This document shows positions 1 through 6,638 of a DNA stretch of 54,420 nt, in pieces. Within the stretch, counting starts at the first letter, position 1; the number at the start of each line of letters is the position of its first letter. The notes below the pieces were generated by a model. It saw only the letters and a list, made by a program, of their open reading frames with translations, had not been told where the DNA came from and made no database searches. The translations under genes were made by a program, and so were the position numbers. Source of the stretch: Hydrogenophilales bacterium 28-61-23 (GTDB taxonomy: Bacteria; Pseudomonadota; Gammaproteobacteria; Burkholderiales; Thiobacillaceae); contig NCGJ01000016.1 of NCBI GenBank assembly GCA_002281555.1, positions 1 through 54,420 of the forward strand, given 5' to 3'.

Positions 1-1
1 T

Positions 2-238
2 CTCCTCAAGATCATCCTGCTCGCCTACAGTCGCGGCATCGTCTCCAGCCGCAAGATCGAAGCCGCCTGCCGCGACAACGTCGTGTTCATCGCCGTCTCG
101 GGCGATTCGCAACCCAACTTCACCACCCTGGCCGCCTTCGTCTCCGAACTGGGCGACCTGACCGCCAAGTTGTTTGCCCAGGTGCTTACGGTGTGTGACC
201 GGCAAGGCCTGATTGGCCGCGAGATGTTCGCCAATTGA
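2..238 (+). pseudogene. IS1182-type transposase, N-terminal fragment
   Basis: The frame is open from the window edge and reads LLKIILLAYSRGIVSSRKIE, then ACRDNVVFIAVSGDSQPNFT, which matches my memory of the N-terminal DUF772 region of IS1182-family transposases. It stops at 236-238 right after the residues GREMFAN. In this family GREMFA is normally followed by Ile-Asp, and an ATT GAT pair is present one base out of frame, so a single inserted A probably caused the stop. No transposase similarity is seen after about position 245. The call is therefore a broken remnant; its true 5' end lies outside the window. Confidence 0.7.
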
Positions 239-306
239 TCATTTCGCGACGCGGCGCGTGCTGGGCTGAAAAAAATTCGGCTTGGGGCGCGGTGGGGGTG
301 CGGTAT

Positions 307-347
307 GGGGTTTTTCTACAGCGTCGTTGACGCTGTAGAAAATCCCC
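307..347. repeat. Long perfect hairpin in non-coding DNA
   Basis: Arms TTTTCTACAGCGTC (312-325) and its exact complement (329-342) enclose a GTT loop. After one T-T mismatch, four further G-C pairs (307-310 with 344-347) extend the stem to about 18 pairs. It could be a terminator-like structure, an insertion-sequence end or a REP-like element; I cannot tell which. The rest of 239-557 shows no convincing gene. Confidence 0.8.
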
Positions 348-451
348 CAAACCCGCCTCACCCCCCGATGATTTCGCCCGACTCGGGTTGCCATGCCGAT
401 GAGTGGATGACGCCTTAGGCCGAGCAAGCGTCACCCGGTGGCCTGCCTGAA

Positions 452-495
452 TGACTGTAGCGGGTCGGCTACGGTCACTGAAGTTTTCGCTTCAG
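452..495. repeat. Two adjacent hairpins downstream of rnfH
   Basis: The first stem pairs TGACTGTAGC (452-461) with GCTACGGTCA (468-477), ten pairs with one G-T. The second pairs CTGAAG (478-483) with CTTCAG (490-495) around a TTTTCG loop. They lie 60-100 bases past the end of the rnf operon on its 3' side, so a role in transcript ending or stability is possible, but there is no clean T-run. Confidence 0.5.
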
Positions 496-557
496 GCTCG
501 CCACGGTTTCCCTATTTCAGACAGCATTCCTCCCCCTTTTTCACGGGGAAGACCACC

Positions 558-839
558 TCAATCGTCGTCATCGTCATCCGCCATCTGCCGTCTTGGCACG
601 GTGGCGGGGTCGGCGATGATGGCGCGGTAGATTTCGACGCGGTCGCCGGGGTTGAGTCCGGCATCGAGTTTGACCAGCTTGCCGAAGATGCCGACCGCGC
701 GTTCGGTCAGATCGAGGTCGGGGAACTGGCGCAGCAGGCCGGATTTGACGATGGCCTGTTCCACCGTGGCGTCCTCGGGCACTTCGATGCGCAGCCAGAT
801 CTGCTGCGTGGGTTCGGCGTAGGCGACGGCGACTTGCAT
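558..839 (-). CDS. rnfH: RnfH family protein
   Basis: A 93-residue protein of the RnfH/UPF0125 family, last gene of the rnf operon. It shows the typical beginning MQVAVAYAEPTQQIWLRIEV, the VEQAIVKSGL and FPDLDL segments, and the VGIFGKLVKLDAGLNPGDRV segment of the ubiquitin-like fold. Its biochemical role is not established, but it accompanies nif-linked rnf operons. The protein ends in six aspartates, which is an unusual acidic tail. It follows rnfE by 13 bases on the same strand, so it is probably cotranscribed. Family identification is firm; function is inferred only from context. Confidence 0.92.
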   Translation of the reverse strand: MQVAVAYAEPTQQIWLRIEVPEDATVEQAIVKSGLLRQFPDLDLTERAVGIFGKLVKLDAGLNPGDRVEIYRAIIADPATVPRRQMADDDDDD

Positions 840-852
840 GGCGTTCTCCCTT

Positions 853-1536
853 TCAACCTGCGACGGGCTCAGGCATAGCAGCCGGCGCCACGCGCCTTTC
901 TGCCAGGCGCTTGTCCAGAATCCGCTTGCCGGCGAGCAGGAAGCCCAGCACCAGGAAGCCGCCCGGCGGCAGGATCATCAGCAGATAGCCTTTGTAATCG
1001 GTAATGACCGTGGTCTCCAGGAAGGCGAAGGCCGGCCCGAGCAGCAGGTGGGCGTTGGAGAACAGGGTGCCGCTGCCGATCACTTCGCGGATGCCGCCGA
1101 TCAAGGTCAGCGCGAAGGTGAAGCCGAGGCCCATCATCAGGCCGTCGGCCGCCGCCGGCAGCATGCCGACTTTCTGCGCGTAGGCCTCGGCGCGGCCGAG
1201 CACCGCGCAGTTGGCGACGATCAGCGCGATATACAGGCCGAGCACCTTGTACAGATCATGCGCCCAGGCGTTGATGCTGACGTCGACCAGGGTGACCAGG
1301 GTGGCGATCAGCACGATGTAGACCGGGATGCGCACGTCCGGGGTGACCACGTTGCGCACCATCGAAACCAGCGCGTTGGAGGCGACCATCACGGCGGTGG
1401 TGGCCAGGCCCATGCCGAGACCGTTGGTGGCGCTGCCGGTGACTGCCATGGTCGGGCACATGCCGAGGATCTGGGCGAACACGATGTTGTTGTCCCAGAG
1501 ACCGTCCTTGGTGATGCGGGTGTATTCGTTGCTCAT
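853..1536 (-). CDS. rnfE: Electron transport complex subunit RnfE
   Basis: Integral membrane subunit (227 residues, usual length for the family) of the Rnf complex, which couples ion movement to electron flow between ferredoxin and NADH. The start MSNEYTRITKDGLWDNNIVF, the motif QILGMCPTMAVTGSATNGLG and the half-membrane ANCAVLGRAEAYA are hallmarks shared by RnfA and RnfE; the cysteines in GMCP and ANCAVLG are the ones assigned to iron-sulfur binding at the membrane centre in this family. About six transmembrane helices are expected from the hydrophobic stretches. Its ATG overlaps the rnfG stop codon (ATGA), indicating translational coupling. Confidence 0.97.
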   Translation of the reverse strand: MSNEYTRITKDGLWDNNIVFAQILGMCPTMAVTGSATNGLGMGLATTAVMVASNALVSMVRNVVTPDVRIPVYIVLIATLVTLVDVSINAWAHDLYKVLGLYIALIVANCAVLGRAEAYAQKVGMLPAAADGLMMGLGFTFALTLIGGIREVIGSGTLFSNAHLLLGPAFAFLETTVITDYKGYLLMILPPGGFLVLGFLLAGKRILDKRLAERRVAPAAMPEPVAG

Positions 1537-2168
1537 GGCTGGACTCCATCCTCAAGTAATCGCGTTTTCTCCTTGGCGAAAAACGCCAGGCCGCCCTTGA
1601 CCGACTTCACCACCGCGCGCGGCGTGATGGTTGCACCGGCGAACTGGTCGAACACGCCGCCGTCCTTCTTGACGGCGAATTTCTCGGCCGGCGGGTCGCC
1701 CAGGAATTTGCCTTCGAAACTGTGTATCCACTCGCCCTTGGCCGGTTCGATCTTGTCGCCCAGGCCCGGCGTCTCGGTGTGTTTGATGACCCGCACGCCG
1801 AGCATCTTCCCGTCCCGGTCGACGCCCATCATGCTGACGATCGGACCGGCGTAGCCGCGCGCCTGCACCTTGAACACCACGGCGACCACCTTGCCGCCCT
1901 GGCGCGCGCGATAGACCGTGAGTTCACCATCCGGGCCGGGCAACACCACGGTGTCCTTGAGCAGATCGTTTTCATACTTGCCGGGCAGCACCTGGGTCAG
2001 CGACTGTTGCATGTCCAGGTCCTGGGCGGCCTTGATGTCCTCCAGCGTGGCCCGGTCGGCCAGCGCCAGCGCGCCGCTGGTGAGCAGACCGATGCCGCCG
2101 AGAACCGCGCCGGGATAGCCCAGCATGGCGCGCAGTTTTTCGAGCTTCCCGAGTTGTTTGAGCGTCAT
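1533..2168 (-). CDS. rnfG: Electron transport complex subunit RnfG
   Basis: Periplasm-facing flavoprotein subunit of the Rnf complex, 211 residues. It has one N-terminal membrane segment (about residues 18-37) followed by an FMN-binding domain. The motif AGATIT near residue 177 carries the threonine (about T180) to which FMN is attached covalently by ApbE-type flavin transferase in this family. The segment HTETPGLGDKI is also characteristic. I chose the ATG at 2168, which overlaps the end of rnfD (ATGA-type overlap); a much longer open frame runs upstream but reads out of frame through rnfD and is not coding. Confidence 0.96.
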   Translation of the reverse strand: MTLKQLGKLEKLRAMLGYPGAVLGGIGLLTSGALALADRATLEDIKAAQDLDMQQSLTQVLPGKYENDLLKDTVVLPGPDGELTVYRARQGGKVVAVVFKVQARGYAGPIVSMMGVDRDGKMLGVRVIKHTETPGLGDKIEPAKGEWIHSFEGKFLGDPPAEKFAVKKDGGVFDQFAGATITPRAVVKSVKGGLAFFAKEKTRLLEDGVQP

Positions 2169-3256
2169 TTCGCACTCCCCTTCGCTTCGATCTGCAGCGA
2201 CTGGCCCTTGCGGTCGCGGCCGTAGATGCGCGGTTTGACGTAGCGGTCGATGATCGGCGCCAGCGAATTCATGATCATCACCGCGAACGCGACGCCCTCC
2301 GGATAGCCGCCCCAGGAGCGGATGATCCAGGTCAGCAGGCCGCACAGCAGGCCGAACACGAACATGCCGGCCGGGGTGTTGGGCGAAGTGACCGGGTCGG
2401 TGACGATGAAGAAGGCGGCCAGCATCAGCCCGCCCGAGAGCAGGTGCGGCATCACGCCGAGGTAATGAGTCGGGTCGATGGCGTTCGCGATCAGCGCGGG
2501 CGCGGCGACGCCCAGCAACATGGCCACCGGCGCATGCCAGGTGATGACTTTGCGCACGATCAGGAAGATGCCTCCCGCCAACAACAACAGCCCGGCGGTT
2601 TCGCCCAGGCTGCCGGCCCGGCTGCCCCAGGCGGCGTCCATCATGCCGCCGTGCACGGCGGCGAAGTGCGCCGGCAGGCTGGTGGCGAGATCGACGCCGC
2701 GGGTGAACTCGGTCTTGACGTGGCCGAGCAGGGAAGCGCTGGCCATGCCGTCCCACTGTGCGCCGCCGAAGGTGATCGCCAGTCCCTGCATGAAACCGGG
2801 CGCCTGCGCGGCGGTGATCGGCATCGGCGCCGCCCACATGGTCATCTCGACCGGGAAGGAGATCAGCAACATCACCCGCGCCGCCATGGCCGGGTTGAAT
2901 ACGTTCTGGCCGAGGCCGCCGAACACCTGCTTGGCGATGACGATGGCGAACACCGAGCCGATGGCGGCGACCCACCAGGGCGCGAACGGCGGCAGGGAAA
3001 CCGCCAGCAGCCAGGCGGTGAGCGCGGCGGAACCGTCCAGCAGCGCCGGTTTGGCGGCGCGGCCTTGCAGCCACACCGAGACCGCTTCCGCCAGCAGCGC
3101 CGTGCCCATCGCCACCGCCCACAGGAAGATGGCCGGCCAGCCGTACAGCCAGAAACCGTAAAGCGTGGCGGGCGTGAGCGCCAGCATCACCGTGACCATG
3201 ACCTGGCCGACGGTCATCGGCGCATGCGCGTGGGGGGCGTGGTTGAGGGAGATCAT
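2165..3256 (-). CDS. rnfD: Electron transport complex subunit RnfD
   Basis: Membrane subunit of the Rnf complex, about 363 residues with multiple hydrophobic helices. Recognisable family segments include QVFGGLGQNVFNPAMAARV, ITAAQAPGF, FIVTDPVTSPNTPAGMFVFG and SWGGYPEGVAFAVMIMN. I chose the ATG at 3256; the open frame continues upstream but there it translates a palindromic intergenic repeat. The segment where the family normally carries an S/T-x-A-T flavinylation motif reads DGMASASLL (about residues 169-177), with serine 175 in place of the FMN-bearing threonine as I align it. Gene order and family are certain; the flavin site reading is less so. Confidence 0.95.
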   Translation of the reverse strand: MISLNHAPHAHAPMTVGQVMVTVMLALTPATLYGFWLYGWPAIFLWAVAMGTALLAEAVSVWLQGRAAKPALLDGSAALTAWLLAVSLPPFAPWWVAAIGSVFAIVIAKQVFGGLGQNVFNPAMAARVMLLISFPVEMTMWAAPMPITAAQAPGFMQGLAITFGGAQWDGMASASLLGHVKTEFTRGVDLATSLPAHFAAVHGGMMDAAWGSRAGSLGETAGLLLLAGGIFLIVRKVITWHAPVAMLLGVAAPALIANAIDPTHYLGVMPHLLSGGLMLAAFFIVTDPVTSPNTPAGMFVFGLLCGLLTWIIRSWGGYPEGVAFAVMIMNSLAPIIDRYVKPRIYGRDRKGQSLQIEAKGSAK

Positions 3257-3282
3257 GGCGCGTACTCGGTTAAGGGTTGGCC

Positions 3283-3306
3283 CCCTCTCCCGCAAGCGGG
3301 AGAGGG
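3283..3306. repeat. CTCTCCCGC palindromic repeat
   Basis: A perfect 11-bp inverted repeat, CCCTCTCCCGC (3283-3293) and its complement (3296-3306), separated by AA and followed by CTGGGGAGAGGGC. Repeats of this general sequence are common between genes in beta- and gammaproteobacteria. It lies between rnfD and rnfC and causes false upstream extension of the rnfD frame. Confidence 0.7.
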
Positions 3307-3421
3307 CTGGGGAGAGGGCAAGAGGGTCGAGTAGGCAAATTGGCGTTGACAAGACCGATGTTTGGCCGGGGTGCGTGGTTCAATCTTCTGCGCAAGTGTT
3401 GTCCGTGTTCCCTCTCCCCGG

Positions 3422-3565
3422 CCCTCTGATGGAACTACCAGCCAACCGACTAGGCCGCCAAAAGACGTCGGCCAAGTCCCTGGCTGTCCCGCTCGCGGGA
3501 TAAGCAGAGACTTGGCAGGCGCTTTCTGCCTGCCTAGCCGGTTGCTTAGAAGCTTTATCAGAGGG
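3422..3565. repeat. 144-bp imperfect palindrome (MITE-like) inside the rnf operon
   Basis: CCCTCTGAT at 3422-3430 is complementary to ATCAGAGGG at 3557-3565. The arms continue inward as imperfect complements (for example CTAGGCCGCC against the complement of GGCAGGCCTAG-like sequence, and CCAAGTC against GACTTGG) to a perfect core TCCCGC-TC-GCGGGA at 3487-3500. The whole could fold into one hairpin of roughly 70-nt arms. With the repeat before it, it fills the 325-bp gap between rnfC and rnfD, the only large gap in the operon. Confidence 0.7.
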
Positions 3566-3581
3566 GGAAAAACATGGGGTC

Positions 3582-5105
3582 TCATGCCGCCACCTCCGTT
3601 TTTTCAGCTGCCGCCTTCGCAGCCTCAGCCGCCGCTTTCTTCGCCGCATCGGCGGCGGCTTTCTTGGCGGCGCGTAGTTTTGCGGCTTCCTCGCGTTCGC
3701 GAACGATGCGCTGCATGCGTTCCTGGCGGGTGTCGGCCAGTTTTTTGGTCGCTTCGTTGCGCAGCTTGGCTTTCTCCAGCGCGGCCAGTTCGCCCTTGGC
3801 GTAGTTGAAGAAATGCACCAGCGGGATATGGGCCGGGCAGACGTAGGAGCAGGAGCCGCAGCCGATGCAGTCCTTCAGGCCCAGGCCGACGGCGGAGGCC
3901 AGGTCGGCGGCGCGGATGTGGGCGGCCATTTCCAGCGGCAACAGGCCGGCCGGGCAGGCGCGCACACAGGACGAGCAGCGGATGCAGGGCGCCGGTGTCG
4001 GCAGGCCGATTTCCTTGCCGGTCAACGCCAGCAGGCCGCTGCTGCCTTTCACCATCGGCACGTTCAGGTGCGGCATCTGGGCGCCCATCATCGGCCCGCC
4101 CAGCACCAGGCGCGCCGGGTCGCTCGACAGACCGCCGCAGGCCTTGATCAGATCGGCCGCAAGCGCGCCGATGGGGACTTCCAGGTTGCCAGGGGCGGTT
4201 ACCGCCGCGCCGCTGACCGTGACCACGCGCGAAACCAGCGGGCGGCCGAAGCGGATCGCTTCGCGCACGGCCCAGGCGGTGGCGACGTTATGCACCAGCA
4301 CGCCGATTTCGGCGCTGCGGCCTTCCGCCGGCACTTCCTTGCCGGTCAGCACCTGGATCATCTGTTTGTCCCAGCCCATCGGGTACATGGCCGGCACGAC
4401 CTTGATCTGAACCTCGGTGCCCTGCGCCGCCTTGCGCATGGCGGCGATGGCTTCCGGCTTGTTGTCCTCGATGCCGACCAGCATCTCTTTCGCGCCAGCC
4501 GCGTAGGCGATCAGCCGAATGCCTTCGACGATGCCGTCGGCGCGTTCGCGCATCAAACGGTCGTCGCAGGTCAGGTAGGGCTCGCACTCGCCGCCGTTGA
4601 TGATCAACGTCGAAATGCCGCTCTTGCGCGAAAGATTCAGTTTCACCGCCGACGGGAAAGTCGCGCCGCCCAGGCCGACGATGCCGGCAGCGCCGACCCG
4701 CGCGGAGATTTCCTCGGGCGACAGGCTGAACGGATCGTCCGGCAGGCTGACTTCGATCCAGCGATCCGCGCCGTCCGGCTCTATCGTGATGGTGGCGCTG
4801 GGCAGGCCGGAGGGATGCGGCGAAGGAAAGTCGCCGATGGCGGTTATCCGACCGGAAGTCGGCGCATGCACCGGCGCCGAGATGTTGCCGCCGCTGGCGC
4901 CAATCAACTGGCCCTTCAAAACCTGATCGCCGACCACGACCGAGAGCCGGGCTGGCGCGCCGACGTGCTGTTGCAGCGGCACATACAGGAATTCCGGCAT
5001 CGGCAGGATGCGGATCGGCGGCTCGGCGGATAAATCCTTGCGTCCGTCCGGATGCACGCCGCCGCGCGGGCGGAAACTTGAGAACAATCGGGAGAGCGGA
5101 TTCAC
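3582..5105 (-). CDS. rnfC: Electron transport complex subunit RnfC
   Basis: Peripheral subunit (507 residues) that carries the NADH/FMN site and two [4Fe-4S] clusters of the Rnf complex. The NuoF-like part shows VGLGGATFPSAVKL and INGGECEPYLTCDDRLM (about residues 140-180). Ferredoxin-type motifs CIRCSSCVRACP start near residue 374 and CIGCGSCSYVCP near residue 413. The last 60 residues are an Ala/Lys/Glu-rich, probably helical tail, a region known to vary between species. Translation starts at a GTG at 5105 with a good upstream AAGGAG. It lies 67 bases downstream of rnfB; the gap carries a short palindromic GTCGGCAA repeat. Confidence 0.97.
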   Translation of the reverse strand: MNPLSRLFSSFRPRGGVHPDGRKDLSAEPPIRILPMPEFLYVPLQQHVGAPARLSVVVGDQVLKGQLIGASGGNISAPVHAPTSGRITAIGDFPSPHPSGLPSATITIEPDGADRWIEVSLPDDPFSLSPEEISARVGAAGIVGLGGATFPSAVKLNLSRKSGISTLIINGGECEPYLTCDDRLMRERADGIVEGIRLIAYAAGAKEMLVGIEDNKPEAIAAMRKAAQGTEVQIKVVPAMYPMGWDKQMIQVLTGKEVPAEGRSAEIGVLVHNVATAWAVREAIRFGRPLVSRVVTVSGAAVTAPGNLEVPIGALAADLIKACGGLSSDPARLVLGGPMMGAQMPHLNVPMVKGSSGLLALTGKEIGLPTPAPCIRCSSCVRACPAGLLPLEMAAHIRAADLASAVGLGLKDCIGCGSCSYVCPAHIPLVHFFNYAKGELAALEKAKLRNEATKKLADTRQERMQRIVREREEAAKLRAAKKAAADAAKKAAAEAAKAAAEKTEVAA

Positions 5106-5172
5106 GCTGTCACTCCTTCCAGCGCGGAGGTCGGGATGTCGGCAAGGGATTGCCGACCTACGGTAATGGTTT

Positions 5173-5703
5173 TCATAGCGCCATCTCCGGTTTGGTCCAG
5201 TACCAGGACTGCAAAGTCACCGGTACCGGAATCAAACGCGTCGCCTCGGTCGGGCAGACATCCACGCACTTGCCGCAAGCTGTACAGGCCTCCCTGAACA
5301 CCGCGTGTATCTGTTTCGCCGCGCCCATGATGGCGTCGGTGGGGCAGGCCTTGTAGCACTTGGTACAACCGATGCAGAGTTCCTCCTGGACTTCGGCGAT
5401 CTGCGGCACGCTGTCCTTGACCTCGGAAAGATTGACCTCCACGCCCAGCTTGGCCGCCAGCAGGGCCACCACTTCGCGGCCGCCGGGTGGGCACAGGGTC
5501 ACCGGTGCGGCGCCGTCGGCCAGGGCCTGCGCCGCGCCGGCGCAGCCGGGAAAGCCGCACTGGCCGCATTGCGAGCCGGGCAGGATGGCCTGGATTTCCT
5601 CGACCAACGGGTTGCCTTCCACTTTGAGACGCCGCGCGGCATAGCCCAGGAACAAGCCCAGGGCGCTGCCCATGACGGTGAGGCTGAAGATGGCGATGAA
5701 CAT
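5173..5703 (-). CDS. rnfB: Electron transport complex subunit RnfB
   Basis: Iron-sulfur subunit of Rnf, about 176 residues. It has an N-terminal membrane anchor (about residues 1-22), a four-cysteine Fe-S domain (CGQCGFPGC and a later C in LCPPGG, about residues 46-75) and two ferredoxin-type motifs, [12 protein letters not shown] and [12 protein letters not shown]. It is thought to pass electrons between ferredoxin and the membrane subunits. I chose the ATG at 5703, preceded by GAGGAG at a suitable distance; an in-frame TTG at 5724 would add seven residues but would overlap the Shine-Dalgarno sequence and the rnfA stop region. Confidence 0.96.
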   Translation of the reverse strand: MFIAIFSLTVMGSALGLFLGYAARRLKVEGNPLVEEIQAILPGSQCGQCGFPGCAGAAQALADGAAPVTLCPPGGREVVALLAAKLGVEVNLSEVKDSVPQIAEVQEELCIGCTKCYKACPTDAIMGAAKQIHAVFREACTACGKCVDVCPTEATRLIPVPVTLQSWYWTKPEMAL

Positions 5704-5716
5704 GTGCGTAATCTCC

Positions 5717-6292
5717 TCAAACAAGTCCGGCGAAGCCCATGAAGGCCAGGGCCAGCAGGCTGGCGGTGATGAAACCGATCGGCGCGCCGACGAATGCCCC
5801 CGGCACCTGGGCGATGGCCAGCCGCTCGCGCAAGCCGGCGAACAGGGCCAGCACCATCGAGAAGCCGACCGCCGAGCCGAAGCCGTACAGCAGGCTATGG
5901 ACGAAGGGCAGGTTTTCCTGCGTGGTCAGCAGCGGGATGCCGAGCACCGCGCAGTTGGTGGTAATCAGCGGCAGGTAGATGCCGAGCACCTGATAGAGCG
6001 CGGGATTGGTCTTGCGCACCACCATCTCGGTGAACTGCACGACGACCGCGATCACCAGGATGTAGACCAGGATGCGCAGATACATCATGCCCAACGGGAT
6101 CAGCAGCCAGTGTTCCAGCGCCCAGCATGACGCCGAGGCCATGGTCATCACGAAAGTGGTGGCCAGCCCCATGCTGACGGCGGTGTCCACTTTCTTGGAA
6201 ATGCCCATGAACGGGCACAGGCCAAGAAATTTCACCAGCACCACGTTGTTGACGATGGCGGTGCTCAGAAGCAGTAACAGGTATTCGCTCAT
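5717..6292 (-). CDS. rnfA: Electron transport complex subunit RnfA
   Basis: First gene of the rnf operon, a 191-residue integral membrane subunit with about six helices. Characteristic segments are [20 protein letters not shown] and [14 protein letters not shown]; the cysteines in these two half-sites are the assigned central Fe-S ligands shared with RnfE. The start codon at 6292 follows AGGAG by nine bases. About 27 bases upstream of the start lies a near-perfect sigma-54 promoter on the same strand, so expression is probably tied to NifA and nitrogen status. Gene order rnfABCDGEH next to nifLA matches the nif-linked Rnf1 type. Confidence 0.97.
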   Translation of the reverse strand: MSEYLLLLLSTAIVNNVVLVKFLGLCPFMGISKKVDTAVSMGLATTFVMTMASASCWALEHWLLIPLGMMYLRILVYILVIAVVVQFTEMVVRKTNPALYQVLGIYLPLITTNCAVLGIPLLTTQENLPFVHSLLYGFGSAVGFSMVLALFAGLRERLAIAQVPGAFVGAPIGFITASLLALAFMGFAGLV

Positions 6293-6318
6293 GGATTCGA
6301 TCTCCTGGCTGCTCTATC

Positions 6319-6333
6319 GCAAGGGCTGTGCCA
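6319..6333 (-). promoter_or_regulatory. Sigma-54 promoter of the rnf operon
   Basis: On the minus strand the sequence is TGGCACAGCCCTTGC, with GG and GC exactly ten bases apart, matching the -24/-12 consensus TGGCAC-N5-TTGC at every consensus base. Transcription would start near 6307, some 15 bases before the rnfA ATG, just ahead of the AGGAG ribosome-binding site. Confidence 0.85.
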
Positions 6334-6382
6334 AGCCGGAACCCAGGGCGTGGTGCACGCAAAATCAGGGCTTTACGCCCCC

Positions 6383-6401
6383 TTGCACCCTTGTGGTGCA
6401 A
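6383..6401. promoter_or_regulatory. NtrC-type binding site
   Basis: TTGCACCCTTGTGGTGCAA is a perfect 7-bp inverted repeat with a five-base centre and matches the known NtrC consensus TGCACC-N5-GGTGCA. It is centred about 85 bases upstream of the predicted rnfA transcription start, a typical enhancer distance. A second partial site, TGGTGCA, lies at 6351-6357 within the palindrome GCGTG-GTG-CACGC (6348-6360). Confidence 0.65.
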
Positions 6402-6438
6402 ATTCGGCTTGTCGCAGTTGGGGCGGCTGCCGGTTTTG

Positions 6439-6454
6439 TGTGGGGAATGCGACA
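6439..6454. promoter_or_regulatory. NifA upstream activator sequence (TGT-N10-ACA)
   Basis: TGTGGGGAATGCGACA fits the NifA enhancer consensus TGT-N10-ACA exactly. Its centre is about 140 bases upstream of the predicted rnf start and about 168 bases upstream of the predicted nifL start, so it could serve both divergent sigma-54 promoters. The motif is short and can occur by chance; position and context support it. Confidence 0.6.
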
Positions 6455-6468
6455 AGCGGAGAATGTTC

Positions 6469-6566
6469 GTAGGGCGGAAAACGAAGTTTCGGCGTAGCCA
6501 AAAGAGCGGCGCCTTCCGCCATTTCGCGGCTCATTCGGTGGAAGGCGCCGCGCGTTTCCGCCCCAC
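6469..6566. repeat. About 98-bp inverted repeat (MITE-like) upstream of nifL
   Basis: Inner arms GCGGCGCCTTCCGCC (6506-6520) and its near-complement (6537-6551, one G-T pair) enclose a 16-base loop. Outer arms TAGGGCGGAAAACG (about 6471-6484) and CGTTTCCGCCCCA (about 6554-6566) also pair. The whole would fold into a long hairpin. It sits between the NifA site and the nifL promoter. A possibly related, interrupted copy is at 10269-10351. Confidence 0.7.
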
Positions 6567-6588
6567 CTTTTCGCGCCGGCCTTAGTTC

Positions 6589-6604
6589 CGGCATGGATAT
6601 TGCA
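6589..6604 (+). promoter_or_regulatory. Sigma-54-type promoter of nifLA
   Basis: CGGCATGGATATTGCA carries GG and GC ten bases apart and matches TGGCAC-N5-TTGCA except for the first T and one position in the -24 box. Transcription would start near 6615, some 24 bases before the nifL ATG. If real, nifLA would be under sigma-54 control and could be self-activating. The -24 element is weaker than the one for rnf. Confidence 0.6.
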
Positions 6605-6638
6605 AGGCAAGGATCGAATCCACGCTTAAAAGACCGCC

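Noticed and set aside
838-1854. Long plus-strand open frame opposite rnfE/rnfG
   Set aside because: It is antisense to well-identified genes; its His/Gln/Gly-rich translation is the usual product of reading GC-rich genes on the opposite strand.
2444-3334. Plus-strand open frame of 296 codons opposite rnfD
   Set aside because: Antisense shadow of rnfD with no domain and biased Arg/Gln composition.
5102-5176. 24-codon frame between rnfB and rnfC ([15 protein letters not shown]...)
   Set aside because: It is made of a short palindromic GTCGGCAA repeat and has no sign of conservation; too short to support.
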